DNA of 63,223 nt from contig JAHHHA010000034.1 of NCBI GenBank assembly GCA_019359615.1, positions 1 through 63,223 on the forward strand, given 5' to 3'. The notes under the pieces are model-generated. The model made no database searches. It was not told the origin of the DNA and worked only from the letters and a program-made list of their open reading frames with translations. A program made the position numbers and the translations under genes. The stretch is from Cyanosarcina radialis HA8281-LM2. GTDB taxonomy: Bacteria; Cyanobacteriota; Cyanobacteriia; Cyanobacteriales; CCAP-1448. Shown here piece after piece: positions 16,504 through 25,800 of the stretch; position 1 is the first letter of the stretch; the number at the start of each line of letters is the position of its first letter.

Positions 16504-18108
16504 GTGTCAGAAAAGTCAAAACCCGCTCGTTCCCTAGCTGGAATTGCCGGAATTATCGCTGTTGCCAGCCTCATCGGTAAGATTTTTGGGCTAGTGAGGC
16601 AGCAAGCGATCGCCGCAGCTTTTGGGGTCGGTGCAGTCGCCGATGCTTATAACTACGCCTACTCTATCCCTGGTTTTTTCTTAATTTTATTAGGAGGCAT
16701 CAACGGCCCGTTTTACAGCGCCATCGTTACCGTTCTAGCCAAACGCAAAAAATCTGAAGCCGCCCCTTTAGTCGAAACAGTTACCACCTTAGTTGGAGTG
16801 GTGTTGCTGTTGGTGAGCCTCGCTATATTTTTCTTTGCGGGCACTTTCATCGATCTAGCATTCCCAGGATTGCCCCCAGAAGTGCGATCGCTGACGGTGG
16901 CGCAACTGCAAATTATGGCTCCCATAGCTTTCCTCTCTGGATCTATAGGGATTGGTTTTGGCGCTCTAAACGCTTCTGATATCTACTGGTTGCCTTCAGT
17001 TAGCCCCTTACTTTCGAGCATTACAGTCATCGGTGGCGTGGCTTTTTTAGGGATGCAACTCGGTTCTCAAATCGCCACCCCCAAATATGCCATCTTAGGG
17101 GCGCAAGTTTTAGCTTGGGGAACTCTGGCGGGTGCGGTTTTACAGTGGTTAGTCCAAGCAGTCGCCCAGTGGCGGGCCGGAATGGGAACCTTGCGCCTGC
17201 GGTTCGACTGGCGGCAACCTGGGGTCAAAGAAGTGATGAGCGTCCTGGGTCCCGCAACTCTGTCATCGGGAATGCTACAAATTAACCTGCAAACTGCCCT
17301 ATTTTTTGCCTCTAAGATTTCCGGTGCAGCCGCAGCAGTAAATTACACGGTGCTGTTGGTGCAGACACCTCTAGGAATTATTTCTAGTACGATCTTGGTA
17401 CCCTTTCTGAGAGTTTTTTCCGAACTGGCGGCTCCCGAAAATTGGCCCGATCTCAAAGTGCGGATTCGTCAGGGGACGATCCTGACAGCACTGACCATGC
17501 TACCCCTGAGCGCCTTAACCATCGCCTTAGCTTTTCCGATCGTCCGCCTGATTTACGAACGCTATGCCTTCGATCTCCAAGCCTCTAAATTGGTAACTTC
17601 AGTATTGATAGTTTCTGCCAGCGGGATGTTTTTTTACTTAGAGCGCGATGTTTTAGTCCGGGTATTTTATGCCTTGGGAGATGCTGAAACCCCTTTTCGG
17701 ATCAGCCTGGTAAATATTTTCCTCAACGCTGTGCTGCTTTATATCTTTATTAACTATTTAGGGTTAGGCGCTCCTGGGTTGGTACTGGCAACATTAGTGG
17801 TAAATTTTACCTCAATGGCGGCGCTATTATGGGTGTTAAACCGGCGGCTGCGCGGTTTGGGATGGCGCGAGTGGATCTGGCCGATAGGGAGTTTGACGGG
17901 CAGCAGCATTTTAGCTGGCTTGACTAGTTGGGCAGTTAGCTGGGCATATCAACGGTTTTTAGGTGCGAGTTCTTTTCTGCAAATATTGGGACAACTAAGT
18001 TTAGCCGCGATCGCTGGTTTGAGTTTATTCATCGTCTTAGCTGCTCGATCGAACATCCCAGAAGTAGATATTTTTGTAGCTAGGCTCCGCCAAAGATTTA
18101 TGAGATAA
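16504..18108 (+). CDS. murJ: Lipid II flippase MurJ
   Basis: The 534-aa MviN/MurJ protein has 14 predicted membrane segments. It flips lipid II across the plasma membrane for peptidoglycan synthesis. Family landmarks are the N-terminal SLIGKIFGLVRQQAIAAAFG, the second-segment PGFFLILLGGINGPFYSAIV and the LMP-like LGAPGLVLATLVVNF. The start is GTG at 16504; no in-frame ATG gives a complete N-terminus. It is followed on the same strand by the Asn-rich lipoprotein gene. Confidence 0.93.
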   Translation: MSEKSKPARSLAGIAGIIAVASLIGKIFGLVRQQAIAAAFGVGAVADAYNYAYSIPGFFLILLGGINGPFYSAIVTVLAKRKKSEAAPLVETVTTLVGVVLLLVSLAIFFFAGTFIDLAFPGLPPEVRSLTVAQLQIMAPIAFLSGSIGIGFGALNASDIYWLPSVSPLLSSITVIGGVAFLGMQLGSQIATPKYAILGAQVLAWGTLAGAVLQWLVQAVAQWRAGMGTLRLRFDWRQPGVKEVMSVLGPATLSSGMLQINLQTALFFASKISGAAAAVNYTVLLVQTPLGIISSTILVPFLRVFSELAAPENWPDLKVRIRQGTILTALTMLPLSALTIALAFPIVRLIYERYAFDLQASKLVTSVLIVSASGMFFYLERDVLVRVFYALGDAETPFRISLVNIFLNAVLLYIFINYLGLGAPGLVLATLVVNFTSMAALLWVLNRRLRGLGWREWIWPIGSLTGSSILAGLTSWAVSWAYQRFLGASSFLQILGQLSLAAIAGLSLFIVLAARSNIPEVDIFVARLRQRFMR

Positions 18109-18222
18109 GCTAGAAAAGAATTTAAGTTCAGAGTTCGGAGTTAAGACTTCTCTCCCATCTCCCCATCTCCCTATCTCCCCATCTTCCCCCTCCCCTCCTT
18201 CGTCCCGTTATGAGAGGTAATC

Positions 18223-19740
18223 ATGAACGTAAAACTAAAATTATTTGGCTTAATCGTTGGTTTGACCATCTCTAGCGGTCTAATTTCTTGTTCTGGTGAC
18301 CCTGAGACTTCTAGCCAGAGGCGAACTTCTCGCTCGACAGCTAGATCTAGCAGCACCCAACCCTCCAGAGTTGCACCTAGTGTCCCCTCTAGTAGCAACC
18401 GCAGAAAAACAAATATAGGGCAATCTCCTAACCCATCTGCCAATGGGGGAGCATCTAGTTTTGGTAATAATTCTCAATTGCCCTACTATAGCGCCGATCC
18501 TCGATCGCCTAATTATGGTGCCAGATCTGCGGTTCCAGACTACGGCCAGCCACCATCGCTATCTAATCCGAGTACGGGTTTGGGGTTGCCCAACTCTAAC
18601 TCGTCTGCTCTCTTACCTTACAACTCTCAACCAAACAGCAGCACTAACTACGGTCCGCAACTACCTGGGATGGGGAATAACTACGGTCCGCAACTACCCA
18701 ACGCTGCGGGCAATCCTTTATTTTCCAATCTTCCCAGTAACTTGGGAGGCAGCAACTACAATCCCAGGGCTGGGTATAACGCTTACGGTGCCAATAATAA
18801 TATCCCTGGATTATCTCAGGTGAGGCCTCAAACTGGAGGGCCAAACGCGATCGCTCAACCTAATGGAGCTACGCCGACTAACGATCCTAGATTTATCGAT
18901 AGCCGTTTTGCTCCTAGAGTTGGATCTCAAGGAAATACCGCTTCGCGATCGCCAGCAGGAGCGCCAGGGGGAGCGCCAGCGGGTAACAGTCAAATTCCAA
19001 TTAACAATAGCCGGGGAAGCTTTTATTCTCAACCGGGATGGGCCAGAACTTACCCCAATCGCGGTGGCGGTGGATTATCGACCACCAGCGGTAGCGATCC
19101 AGTCACTTCAAATAGCGGTGGAGTTTATGGCGCTCCTTCTAGTCCGAACGAGCGCGGATTTTATGGTAGCCCTAGTACGGGATTACCCGCTAATAGCGGC
19201 AATTCGGGATTTTCCAACAATCTAGGTTCTGGTTTACCTGCTAATGGCGGCAATTCGGGATTTTCTAACAATTCCAATCTTGGCTCTTCTAACAACACTA
19301 ACAATAGAGGATTTAACAACGATCGAGGTGCGGATTTGCCCAACAATCGCCCGAATCCAGCAATTAACAACAATTTAGGTTCGAGTTTGCCTGCTAATGG
19401 GGTCAATCGGGGATTTGGTAATGGCGATCGCAATTCGGGATTGCTAGATAATGCTCCCAACTCAAGAGTGCCTAATAATTTGGGTTCGGGGTTGCCAAAT
19501 AACGGTATCAATCCTGCTTTCACTGACAATCGAGCCTCAACATTGCCCAACAACCCTGTCAGCCCAGCATTGACTAATAATGCTGGCAATACGGGCGGAT
19601 TTAACTCTAACAACAATAGCGCCACTAGCAGGGTTGACAATAGCACGTCGAATTTTCCATCGGTGAATCAACCCACAAATAGAGTTCCTGTCAATAGCGC
19701 CGATTTCCAACCTCCTGCCCGGAATAGAAGAAGATTTTAG
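18223..19740 (+). CDS. Asn/Gly/Pro/Ser-rich lipoprotein, unknown function
   Basis: The 505-aa frame starts at an ATG preceded by GAGAGG. A short signal ends in the lipobox GLISC (Cys24). The rest is almost free of aromatic core residues and very rich in Asn, Gly, Pro and Ser, with imperfect repeats such as NSGFSNNLGSGLP and NNYGPQLP. Such composition predicts an extended disordered surface or periplasmic chain tethered to the outer membrane. Long frames exist on other strands because of the biased codons, but only this one has a lipobox and ribosome site. The repeats would make its length variable between strains. Confidence 0.65.
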   Translation: MNVKLKLFGLIVGLTISSGLISCSGDPETSSQRRTSRSTARSSSTQPSRVAPSVPSSSNRRKTNIGQSPNPSANGGASSFGNNSQLPYYSADPRSPNYGARSAVPDYGQPPSLSNPSTGLGLPNSNSSALLPYNSQPNSSTNYGPQLPGMGNNYGPQLPNAAGNPLFSNLPSNLGGSNYNPRAGYNAYGANNNIPGLSQVRPQTGGPNAIAQPNGATPTNDPRFIDSRFAPRVGSQGNTASRSPAGAPGGAPAGNSQIPINNSRGSFYSQPGWARTYPNRGGGGLSTTSGSDPVTSNSGGVYGAPSSPNERGFYGSPSTGLPANSGNSGFSNNLGSGLPANGGNSGFSNNSNLGSSNNTNNRGFNNDRGADLPNNRPNPAINNNLGSSLPANGVNRGFGNGDRNSGLLDNAPNSRVPNNLGSGLPNNGINPAFTDNRASTLPNNPVSPALTNNAGNTGGFNSNNNSATSRVDNSTSNFPSVNQPTNRVPVNSADFQPPARNRRRF

Positions 19741-19875
19741 GTAAGAAGTTTAGGAGTTTAGGGGCTTTGGAAGTGTTAAGTGTTGAGTGTTGAGTGTTGA
19801 GTGAGAAGAAGTGAGAAGTGTGAAGTTAAAGATTCTCCTCTGCTCTTCGGCCCTCTTGTTGAGATCGAACCCAAG

Positions 19876-19904
19876 TGGACAAAATAGTACATGTGTACTA
19901 TACT
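19876..19904 (+). promoter_or_regulatory. Sigma-70 type promoter with embedded LexA-like operator
   Basis: TGGACA (19876-19881) and TATACT (19899-19904) stand 17 bp apart, a near-consensus promoter. Between and over the -10 lies TAGTACATGTGTACTA (19885-19900), with perfect 6-bp arms. It satisfies the LexA box reported for Anabaena (RGTACNNNDGTWCB). About one match is expected by chance in this window, but the position across the -10 of a good promoter makes repression plausible. It would control the 94-aa gene at 19947. Confidence 0.5.
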
Positions 19905-19946
19905 GAAAGAGTAAGTTCTTCCAGTTAGTAAATAGCCAAACGACCT

Positions 19947-20231
19947 ATGGAGTCTTCTCAAGCTATTACCAAGCACTACGTTCTGAATCTCAATCCTGCT
20001 GCTCAGCACGAGTGGGATCGTTGTGCTCTACGCCACCCCATCACTGCCGAACGCCCAGAATTGGCTAGTTTGATTGCTGAAGCCGTGGGCTGCGAACCTG
20101 GTTCTTATCTGGTAGCGATCGATATTGAAGTCAAGATCTTGGAAAAAGCTCCTATTGCTCAATCAGATAGAGTACCGCTCGATCTCACTACAGTTCGCGT
20201 CGCTCCAGCACGCAAAGAACTAGCCGCTTAA
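19947..20231 (+). CDS. Conserved small protein of unknown function, candidate SOS gene
   Basis: The 94-aa product starts MESSQAITKHYVLNLNPAAQHEW and contains a tidy soluble alpha/beta pattern (RPELASLIAEAVGCEPGSYLVAIDIEVKILEK). I recognise no domain. Codon use and composition look like a real gene, and the promoter about 43-70 bp upstream is convincing. The LexA-like operator there suggests induction by DNA damage. It is monocistronic: a repeat-filled gap and convergent minus-strand genes follow. Confidence 0.7.
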   Translation: MESSQAITKHYVLNLNPAAQHEWDRCALRHPITAERPELASLIAEAVGCEPGSYLVAIDIEVKILEKAPIAQSDRVPLDLTTVRVAPARKELAA

Positions 20232-20352
20232 ATGAGTTCGGAATTCGGAGTATGCGCCGAGCGCAGGCTGCGCCAACGGAGTTCGGAGTTCAAAATGTCA
20301 ATTGTCAGTTGTTAATTTTCCCCTCTTGCCCTGAGCGTTGTCGAAGGGCTGC

Positions 20353-20395
20353 TCCCCATCTCCCCATCTCCCCATCTCCCCATCTCCCCATCTCG
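20353..20395. repeat. Tandem octamer repeat (CCCCATCT)n
   Basis: Five copies of CCCCATCT just downstream of the OmpA/MotB-like gene. The same octamer forms arrays at 21181-21247, 35012-35060 and, in frame, 41138-41175. Confidence 0.85.
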
Positions 20396-20414
20396 CCCTC
20401 TCGCCCTCTCGCAA

Positions 20415-21056
20415 TCACTTGACCTTAGTTAACGTTCCCAGACGGGTAAAGCGAATTTCAATGCGTCGCCGCGTCCGATCCGGCTCCCGCTGGGCTGAAG
20501 CGAATTTACCGTTTGGTAATATTAGCTGTCCGGCTGAATAGGCTCGAAAATTCAGTCTTTTTAATCTGCCTTTCTGAGATTGAATGTCGCGCAATACTCG
20601 CACGACTGCCAAAGCTCGCGTCAATCCTAAGTCAGCATTAGAGCCTGATTCTAGACTGCTGACGGGAATTTCTCCATTAGCTGCTTTCTCAATATTTACA
20701 TCTAGATTGCTCTCTGAAGTAGTGCTAGGTTGACCGTCTGTATGGCCGATGACCTCTACGACATCAATCTGATACTGCTGGGCGTTTTTTTCAATTTCAG
20801 GTACGATTTTCTCCCGAATATAATTATTCATTGCCGGGGGAACTTCGGCGCTACCGGAGGCAAATCGATAAGTTTTTTCATCTTCAATAATAATAATTGG
20901 TGGAATCTTCTCGTTAATTTGTGAGAATGCCGACCTCAGAGTAGCTAATAACAAAAGTAAACCGAAGATCAAAAATGCGTTGGCCATTAAGTCTGTAAAA
21001 GCAGGCCAGACATTTAAATCTTCATGGCGATCGCGGTAACGTGAATGTCGGCTCAT
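20415..21056 (-). CDS. MotB/ZorB-like OmpA-domain protein (stator component)
   Basis: The 213-aa protein has a short cytoplasmic N-terminus, one membrane segment (about 22-42) beginning PAFTDLMANAFLIF, and a C-terminal OmpA-like peptidoglycan-binding domain (GHTDGQP, RALAVVRVLRD, AQREPDRTRRRIEIRF). Asp22 of the FTDLM motif sits where MotB and ZorB have the ion-carrying Asp. With the MotA-like protein encoded just upstream it should form an ion-driven 5:2 type motor anchored to the cell wall. There are no flagellar genes here, and cyanobacteria lack flagella, so it drives something else. It is the last gene of the tubulin-like cluster. Confidence 0.85.
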   Translation of the reverse strand: MSRHSRYRDRHEDLNVWPAFTDLMANAFLIFGLLLLLATLRSAFSQINEKIPPIIIIEDEKTYRFASGSAEVPPAMNNYIREKIVPEIEKNAQQYQIDVVEVIGHTDGQPSTTSESNLDVNIEKAANGEIPVSSLESGSNADLGLTRALAVVRVLRDIQSQKGRLKRLNFRAYSAGQLILPNGKFASAQREPDRTRRRIEIRFTRLGTLTKVK

Positions 21057-21180
21057 AAGAATACAGAAGTTCAGAAGTTCAAGCTTCGGCTACGCTCAGC
21101 TTAAAGGAGTTCAGGAGTTCAGGAGTTCAGAATGTCAGTTGTCAATTGTCAGTAGTTAATTTTCTCCTCTGCCCCTCTCC

Positions 21181-21247
21181 TTCCCCATCTCCCCATCTCC
21201 CCATCTCCCCATCTCCCCATCTCCCCATCTCCCCATCTCCCCATCTC
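21181..21247. repeat. Tandem octamer repeat (CCCCATCT)n
   Basis: About eight perfect octamers fill the gap between the MotB-like and MotA-like genes, next to an AGGAGTTC/AGAAGTTC repeat (21060-21130). The MotA-like stop lies five bases downstream of the array. Confidence 0.9.
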
Positions 21248-21251
21248 CTCT

Positions 21252-22556
21252 TTATTCCTCATTTTTGCGATCGTCAATTGAGAAATCTATTTTAGTAAAA
21301 TCATTGATAAATTCTTTCATTTTATCGTCTACAATCTCGCCAATATTTTGAGGCATTTCATCTAATTGTTCGACAGCAGATTGAACGTTTTGAGCTTTTC
21401 TTTGGAGTTGATTGAGGATATCATTTAGAGAATGATGGTTGATTTGATATAACTCAGAAAATTGCTCTGATATTTTCACGATAAAACCGATCTCTTCTTC
21501 GATCGATCGCACCGATTGCGATAAGGTAGTAACTTCTTCAAATGAAGATGATAATTTTTTTGCTGATTCCGAAAATTTATGTTGTGTAATTGTTAGATTA
21601 GTAGTCGCTTCTAATAGCTTCTGGGGTACGGTAGTGCGTTCAAAGGTTTGAGAAGCTTGCTCGAATCTGTCGGTACTTCTCATCAAAGCAGCGATCGCAT
21701 TTTCAAAAGCAGTAATAGCATATTTGAGTTCGTCGGCACTTCTGGCGATCGTACTAGAAGATGATTTGAATTCGCTGTAGACTTGAATTGCAAGCTCCTG
21801 AGATTGCTGATTTAGATCGACAATTTTCTGAATATTCTCTCCTAGAGATCGCTCTACTGCATCTCGAACGGTATCGCCAAATCTATATAAAAAACTGCTA
21901 AACTCATTTACTAGTCGATCGACTCCTTTATCTATCCTAGTACGACCTGGCAAGCTTGGTTGATAAACATTATCGAGATAATCTTCTAAAGCAGTCAGAA
22001 GTTGATGTTTGGCAGCACCAGTATTAAATAAAAAGTTAACTAAGGTGAGAATAGCACTAAAACCAATAGCAATTAAACTAGTAACAAAGGCAATTCCCAT
22101 GCCTTGAAGTGGTTTTTGTAATTCTGGCAATAAACTATTAAAATTGTTAACTTGAGTTTGCCCGATCGTTTGACTGAGGGCAGAAAGATTGATAGTAATA
22201 CCTAAGAAAGTTCCTAACAGTCCAAACGACAGTAATAAGTTAGGCAAGATCCGGCAAAAGTAATCGATTTGTTCGCAAGCTATCCACCCAACTTTTTCTT
22301 GAGAGTAAACGCGATCGATTAAAGCGCCGCTATTAACTTGTTCTAAATGATTGCTAGCTTCTTTATAGTTTTCTTCTAATTCCACTAAAATTCTAGGTAT
22401 TCTCCCAGGAGATCTGCCATTCAGTATCCTTCTGAGGATCTCTGCCCTAATCGCCAGATATCGGTAGAGAATAAACCGTAAGATTACCGCCGCGATCGAT
22501 GGTAAAACTATACAGACGGCTAAGAGAACGATTAAATAGGTTGGGATTGGTGGCAT
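21252..22556 (-). CDS. MotA/TolQ/ZorA-like channel protein with long coiled-coil tail
   Basis: This 434-aa protein has an N-terminal membrane segment (about 5-27) and two more (about 108-128 and 155-182) that match the MotA/TolQ/ExbB core: LLLSFGLLGTFLGI and GMGIAFVTSLIAIGFSAIL. After residue 200 it is soluble and almost entirely heptad-like helix up to 430 (DTVRDAVERSLGENIQKIVDLNQQ ..., QLQRKAQNVQSAVEQL). A MotA core with a long cytoplasmic helical tail is the architecture of ZorA in Zorya defence systems, although ZorA is longer. It is encoded between the tubulin-like and MotB-like genes. I infer an ion channel whose tail reaches a cytoplasmic partner, plausibly the tubulin-like protein. 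Confidence 0.85.
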   Translation of the reverse strand: MPPIPTYLIVLLAVCIVLPSIAAVILRFILYRYLAIRAEILRRILNGRSPGRIPRILVELEENYKEASNHLEQVNSGALIDRVYSQEKVGWIACEQIDYFCRILPNLLLSFGLLGTFLGITINLSALSQTIGQTQVNNFNSLLPELQKPLQGMGIAFVTSLIAIGFSAILTLVNFLFNTGAAKHQLLTALEDYLDNVYQPSLPGRTRIDKGVDRLVNEFSSFLYRFGDTVRDAVERSLGENIQKIVDLNQQSQELAIQVYSEFKSSSSTIARSADELKYAITAFENAIAALMRSTDRFEQASQTFERTTVPQKLLEATTNLTITQHKFSESAKKLSSSFEEVTTLSQSVRSIEEEIGFIVKISEQFSELYQINHHSLNDILNQLQRKAQNVQSAVEQLDEMPQNIGEIVDDKMKEFINDFTKIDFSIDDRKNEE

Positions 22557-22579
22557 GATAAAAAGTCAAAAGTCAAAAG

Positions 22580-22828
22580 TCAAAAAACAATCATTTGCTT
22601 TTCGATAGCCTCCTTAAGCGAAATCTGTAGTTTATGAATAAGGTCTGCTGAACTTTCTCCTGCTCTTGACTCTTCAACATTAGCTCCTATAGATGTTCCA
22701 GAGCGAAGTAATTGTTTACCTAAATCTCGTTTAACGCTAGGTGTTTCGCTCAAAAAGCTACAGAGATTAACAATTCTGACAGAAAACTCAAAAGTCCGCT
22801 CGCAAATATCAAAAGGTTTTTCAGACAT
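22580..22828 (-). pseudogene. Four-helix-bundle protein (S23/IVP type), C-terminally truncated
   Basis: Eighty-two residues remain of the roughly 115-125-aa four-helix-bundle family (TIGR02436-like): DICERTFEFSVRIVNLC, LGKQLLRSGTSIGANVEESRAGESSADLIHKLQISLKEA. The frame then runs into AAAAGTC repeats (22561-22583) and ends EKQMIVF, so the fourth helix is lost. The same heptamer also lies before the gene (22848-22874). The gene is thus a repeat-bracketed insertion inside the tubulin/MotA cluster, and probably not functional. Confidence 0.65.
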
Positions 22829-22874
22829 TAAATATCCTCCTATTTTTTAACTTTTGACTTTTAACTTTTGACTT

Positions 22875-25800
22875 TTATAAGGGATACTTCTCAAAGATTT
22901 CTTGGCGGAGACGCTCGAATTCTTCCTCAGTCATCAAACCGTCTTCTAAATCTTGTTTGAGTTGTTGGAGTTCGATCCGTCGTTTAGCTCGGTTATCGCC
23001 AGCAGTTACCACAGAATCGACTACGAGTTCGGCAGGAATTAATCTGGGAGTAGCAGGATTTGGTTCTGAGAAATCTTTTAATTGCTCCTCTATTTTTTTG
23101 CGAAAGCGATCGATCGCTCCCTCTTTACCAAGAATCTCTGAAGTTCCGCGAATTGTGACTACACTGGCTCTATAAGGATAGTTTGGATCTTCTTCCAATA
23201 ATCGATCGACTTGAGTGACGAATTGCCGCAACAGCGGTAAGTATTTTTCTTGCCAGAGGTGAGGGTTGGCTTCGATTTTGGCGATCGCATCGTCTAATAT
23301 TCTTTTTAACCCCTCATTTATATCCGGTCGATGCACCAGTTCTTCTAATGCCTGATTCCACACTGGGCTGAGAGAGGCGACGCTGTAGGTATCTCTGAGA
23401 TCGTCATAATATTGAAATTCTAACTCCTGGCTTTCTGGGTTTTGTTTTATTAGCTCGAAGGCCAAACTCGGATAAAAAACATCCTCTAATTCTTCCATCG
23501 TTTGAGCGTCGGGCGGTAGAATGTCAGCATAGAGAACATTATAGTTGTTGTGCAGAAAAGAAACCGCAGAATTCTTTTCTCGCAGATAGGGATTGCGCAT
23601 TTGCTCTAAGCCGTCGATCAATCTCAAAGGAAAACCTGCATACTCAGTGACGATGACGATTTCGTCTTCCGATTGAGTCGGTTTGAGCATACTTTCAGCA
23701 ATGCCTAATTCCCGTCCCAAAATAGCTTTGAATTGCCGTACCTCTTGCTCGTCAGTATCTTTAAATCCGACCAATTTACTCCCTTTTGCTGGGGTGCTGT
23801 GGAAATATGGATCGCTCAAATTGAGGCGCAACATCGGTTCGGCTTCCTGCATGATTTGGGCTAGCCGAGTCGATCGCTCTAAGGGAGAATATTTGTGCAT
23901 TAAACGCTTGATTACCGACTTGATAATTGTCGTACTGCGAGAACCAAATAAGCGATCGACTGTGAGGGCGATTTGCTTTTGCAATTGCTCTTGAGTGATT
24001 TGTTCTCTCAGGGTATGTCCGTAGTATTCCTCGTGGTTGATAAAGCTACTAAGAGATTCTCCCTTACCCGATGGTTCTGTTAGTGCTGAGCTTAACAATA
24101 CTAATTGCGATCGAAATTCATTCGGTGGCAACAAGGTGTTGTAGCAACTTTCGATATCTTCGTTATCAAAAATCGCCTCGCCACTCATTTCATCGAAATT
24201 CAATTGCTTGAGTTCAGCTTCTTCTTTTTCATACTCGTTTTTGAGTTTATCTATCAAGCTGCTAAAAGCTGCAACTTGAGTTGAGAGATATTGCACGTGT
24301 TTTTGCAAAGCACTGACAATTTGTAGCCCTTCTTGCAATACTGCTAAGTCAAAGTTATGCTTGAACAGATCGCTAATTTCCCGCACAAATCTTTTGGCTT
24401 CCGATTGAATTTGGTTGTTTTTGCCGAGAGGGACAATTTTCTTTTCGATATCCTCAACAATTTGCTCGAAATCCCGCAACTTTCTTTCTACCGTTTCCGG
24501 TCGCTTCATGCCACCAAAATTCGTAATCTTTTCTTGGAGATTGCGGAGATCGATCCCTAAATCTGTTTGCAGGGCATCTAACCAAGTCCGAGCATTTCTA
24601 ATCGAGAAATTGACATCACTCGGAGAAAGTAAAGCTCCGAGGAAATCATCGATATTTTGTTTGAGTTGTTCGATAATGTTAGGTCTGATTTGTTGCAGCC
24701 TGGTCAGCCAAATACCCCTAGTGCTTTCTGTTTCTCCGGGTTGGATTTTGCGAAACTGCTCGCGAAACTCTCTTTGCAATTGCTGGCGAATGCTCAGACG
24801 TTCCTCTTTAGTTTTGCACTCCGCGATCGGTCTTTCGATCTTATTTCGCCAAGCGTTAATAGTGCTGGAAAAATTCTTGTTAGATTCTTGTACCGCTTCG
24901 GCAATTTTAGTAGTCAATCCTTCCCTTTGGACTAAATCGGTATGCCAGCGATATTGAATCAAAAACTGTTCCAGCAATCTCTGCGGATCGGGACTTTGCC
25001 CTTCCCCATTGGCCCAAAAATTCACCAACCTGAAACTAATTTTAGTTAAGGCAATTTGGACGATAACATCGCGAGGAAAATAAACTGCTGCTAAGCCAAA
25101 GGTTAAGTAACGCTGAACGTTAGGCCGGGGGTGGTTGTCCCATTGCAACATATGTTGCAGAAAATTATCCCTCATGCCCTTAACTACAGGCGCAATTTCC
25201 CCAGAAAAGTCTAAAGCAATCTTATGAGCGATTACGTTAGCAATTTTACTTTGATCTAGAATTGAATATTCTCCAGCGGTTTGGTGAGACACCAAATAGG
25301 CATAATCAAACGGCGGTCGTTCTTCTTGCACGATCGTCACGTTTTGCATATCGTAGCAAGCTTCAAACCGAGTTCCGGGAGTAGTGTAGTGATTTAGTTC
25401 TTTTAAAGCCGCATAAGTGTTGGCACTCATATTCGGAGTGTTGCCATATAATACCGGACTAACTACTAAATAGCTGACAATTTGAGCGCCGCGATCGCCA
25501 TAAGCTTTTCTCAGACTGTAGGCGACATCTAAAAACATCCCGCTGCCAGTTCCACCGCAGAGAGAACCGACAATAAAAATGTTCAAACCCGGTTCGACTC
25601 GCAACCCAGATTTGAGTAAATTGCCATCGTGTCCCCTAGTCCGGCGTTCGGCAGTTTCGATCGCTGCTTGAATTTTTTTATAGTTGTGAAAAAACGCCAA
25701 TCTGCCTACAGGTCTAATCCCTTTAGCGCCTTCTTCTACCGCTTTGATATTCCGCAATAATTGGGGTGGAAACCAGATACCAATATGATCGTATGGCCCT

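Noticed and set aside
18443-19646. Several long frames on both strands within the Asn-rich lipoprotein gene
   Set aside because: Shadows caused by biased codons; only the 18223 frame has a lipobox and ribosome site.
20353-21247. Regular repeats that look like a CRISPR array
   Set aside because: The units are 8 bp in direct tandem without spacers; they are STRR-type repeats. No cas gene is present.
20415-22556. Flagellar motor or TonB/ExbBD transport genes
   Set aside because: No flagellar, TonB or receptor genes are nearby; the long helical tail and the FTDLM/OmpA layout fit ZorAB-type motors better. No ZorC, ZorD or ZorE is seen either, so it is not a canonical Zorya system.
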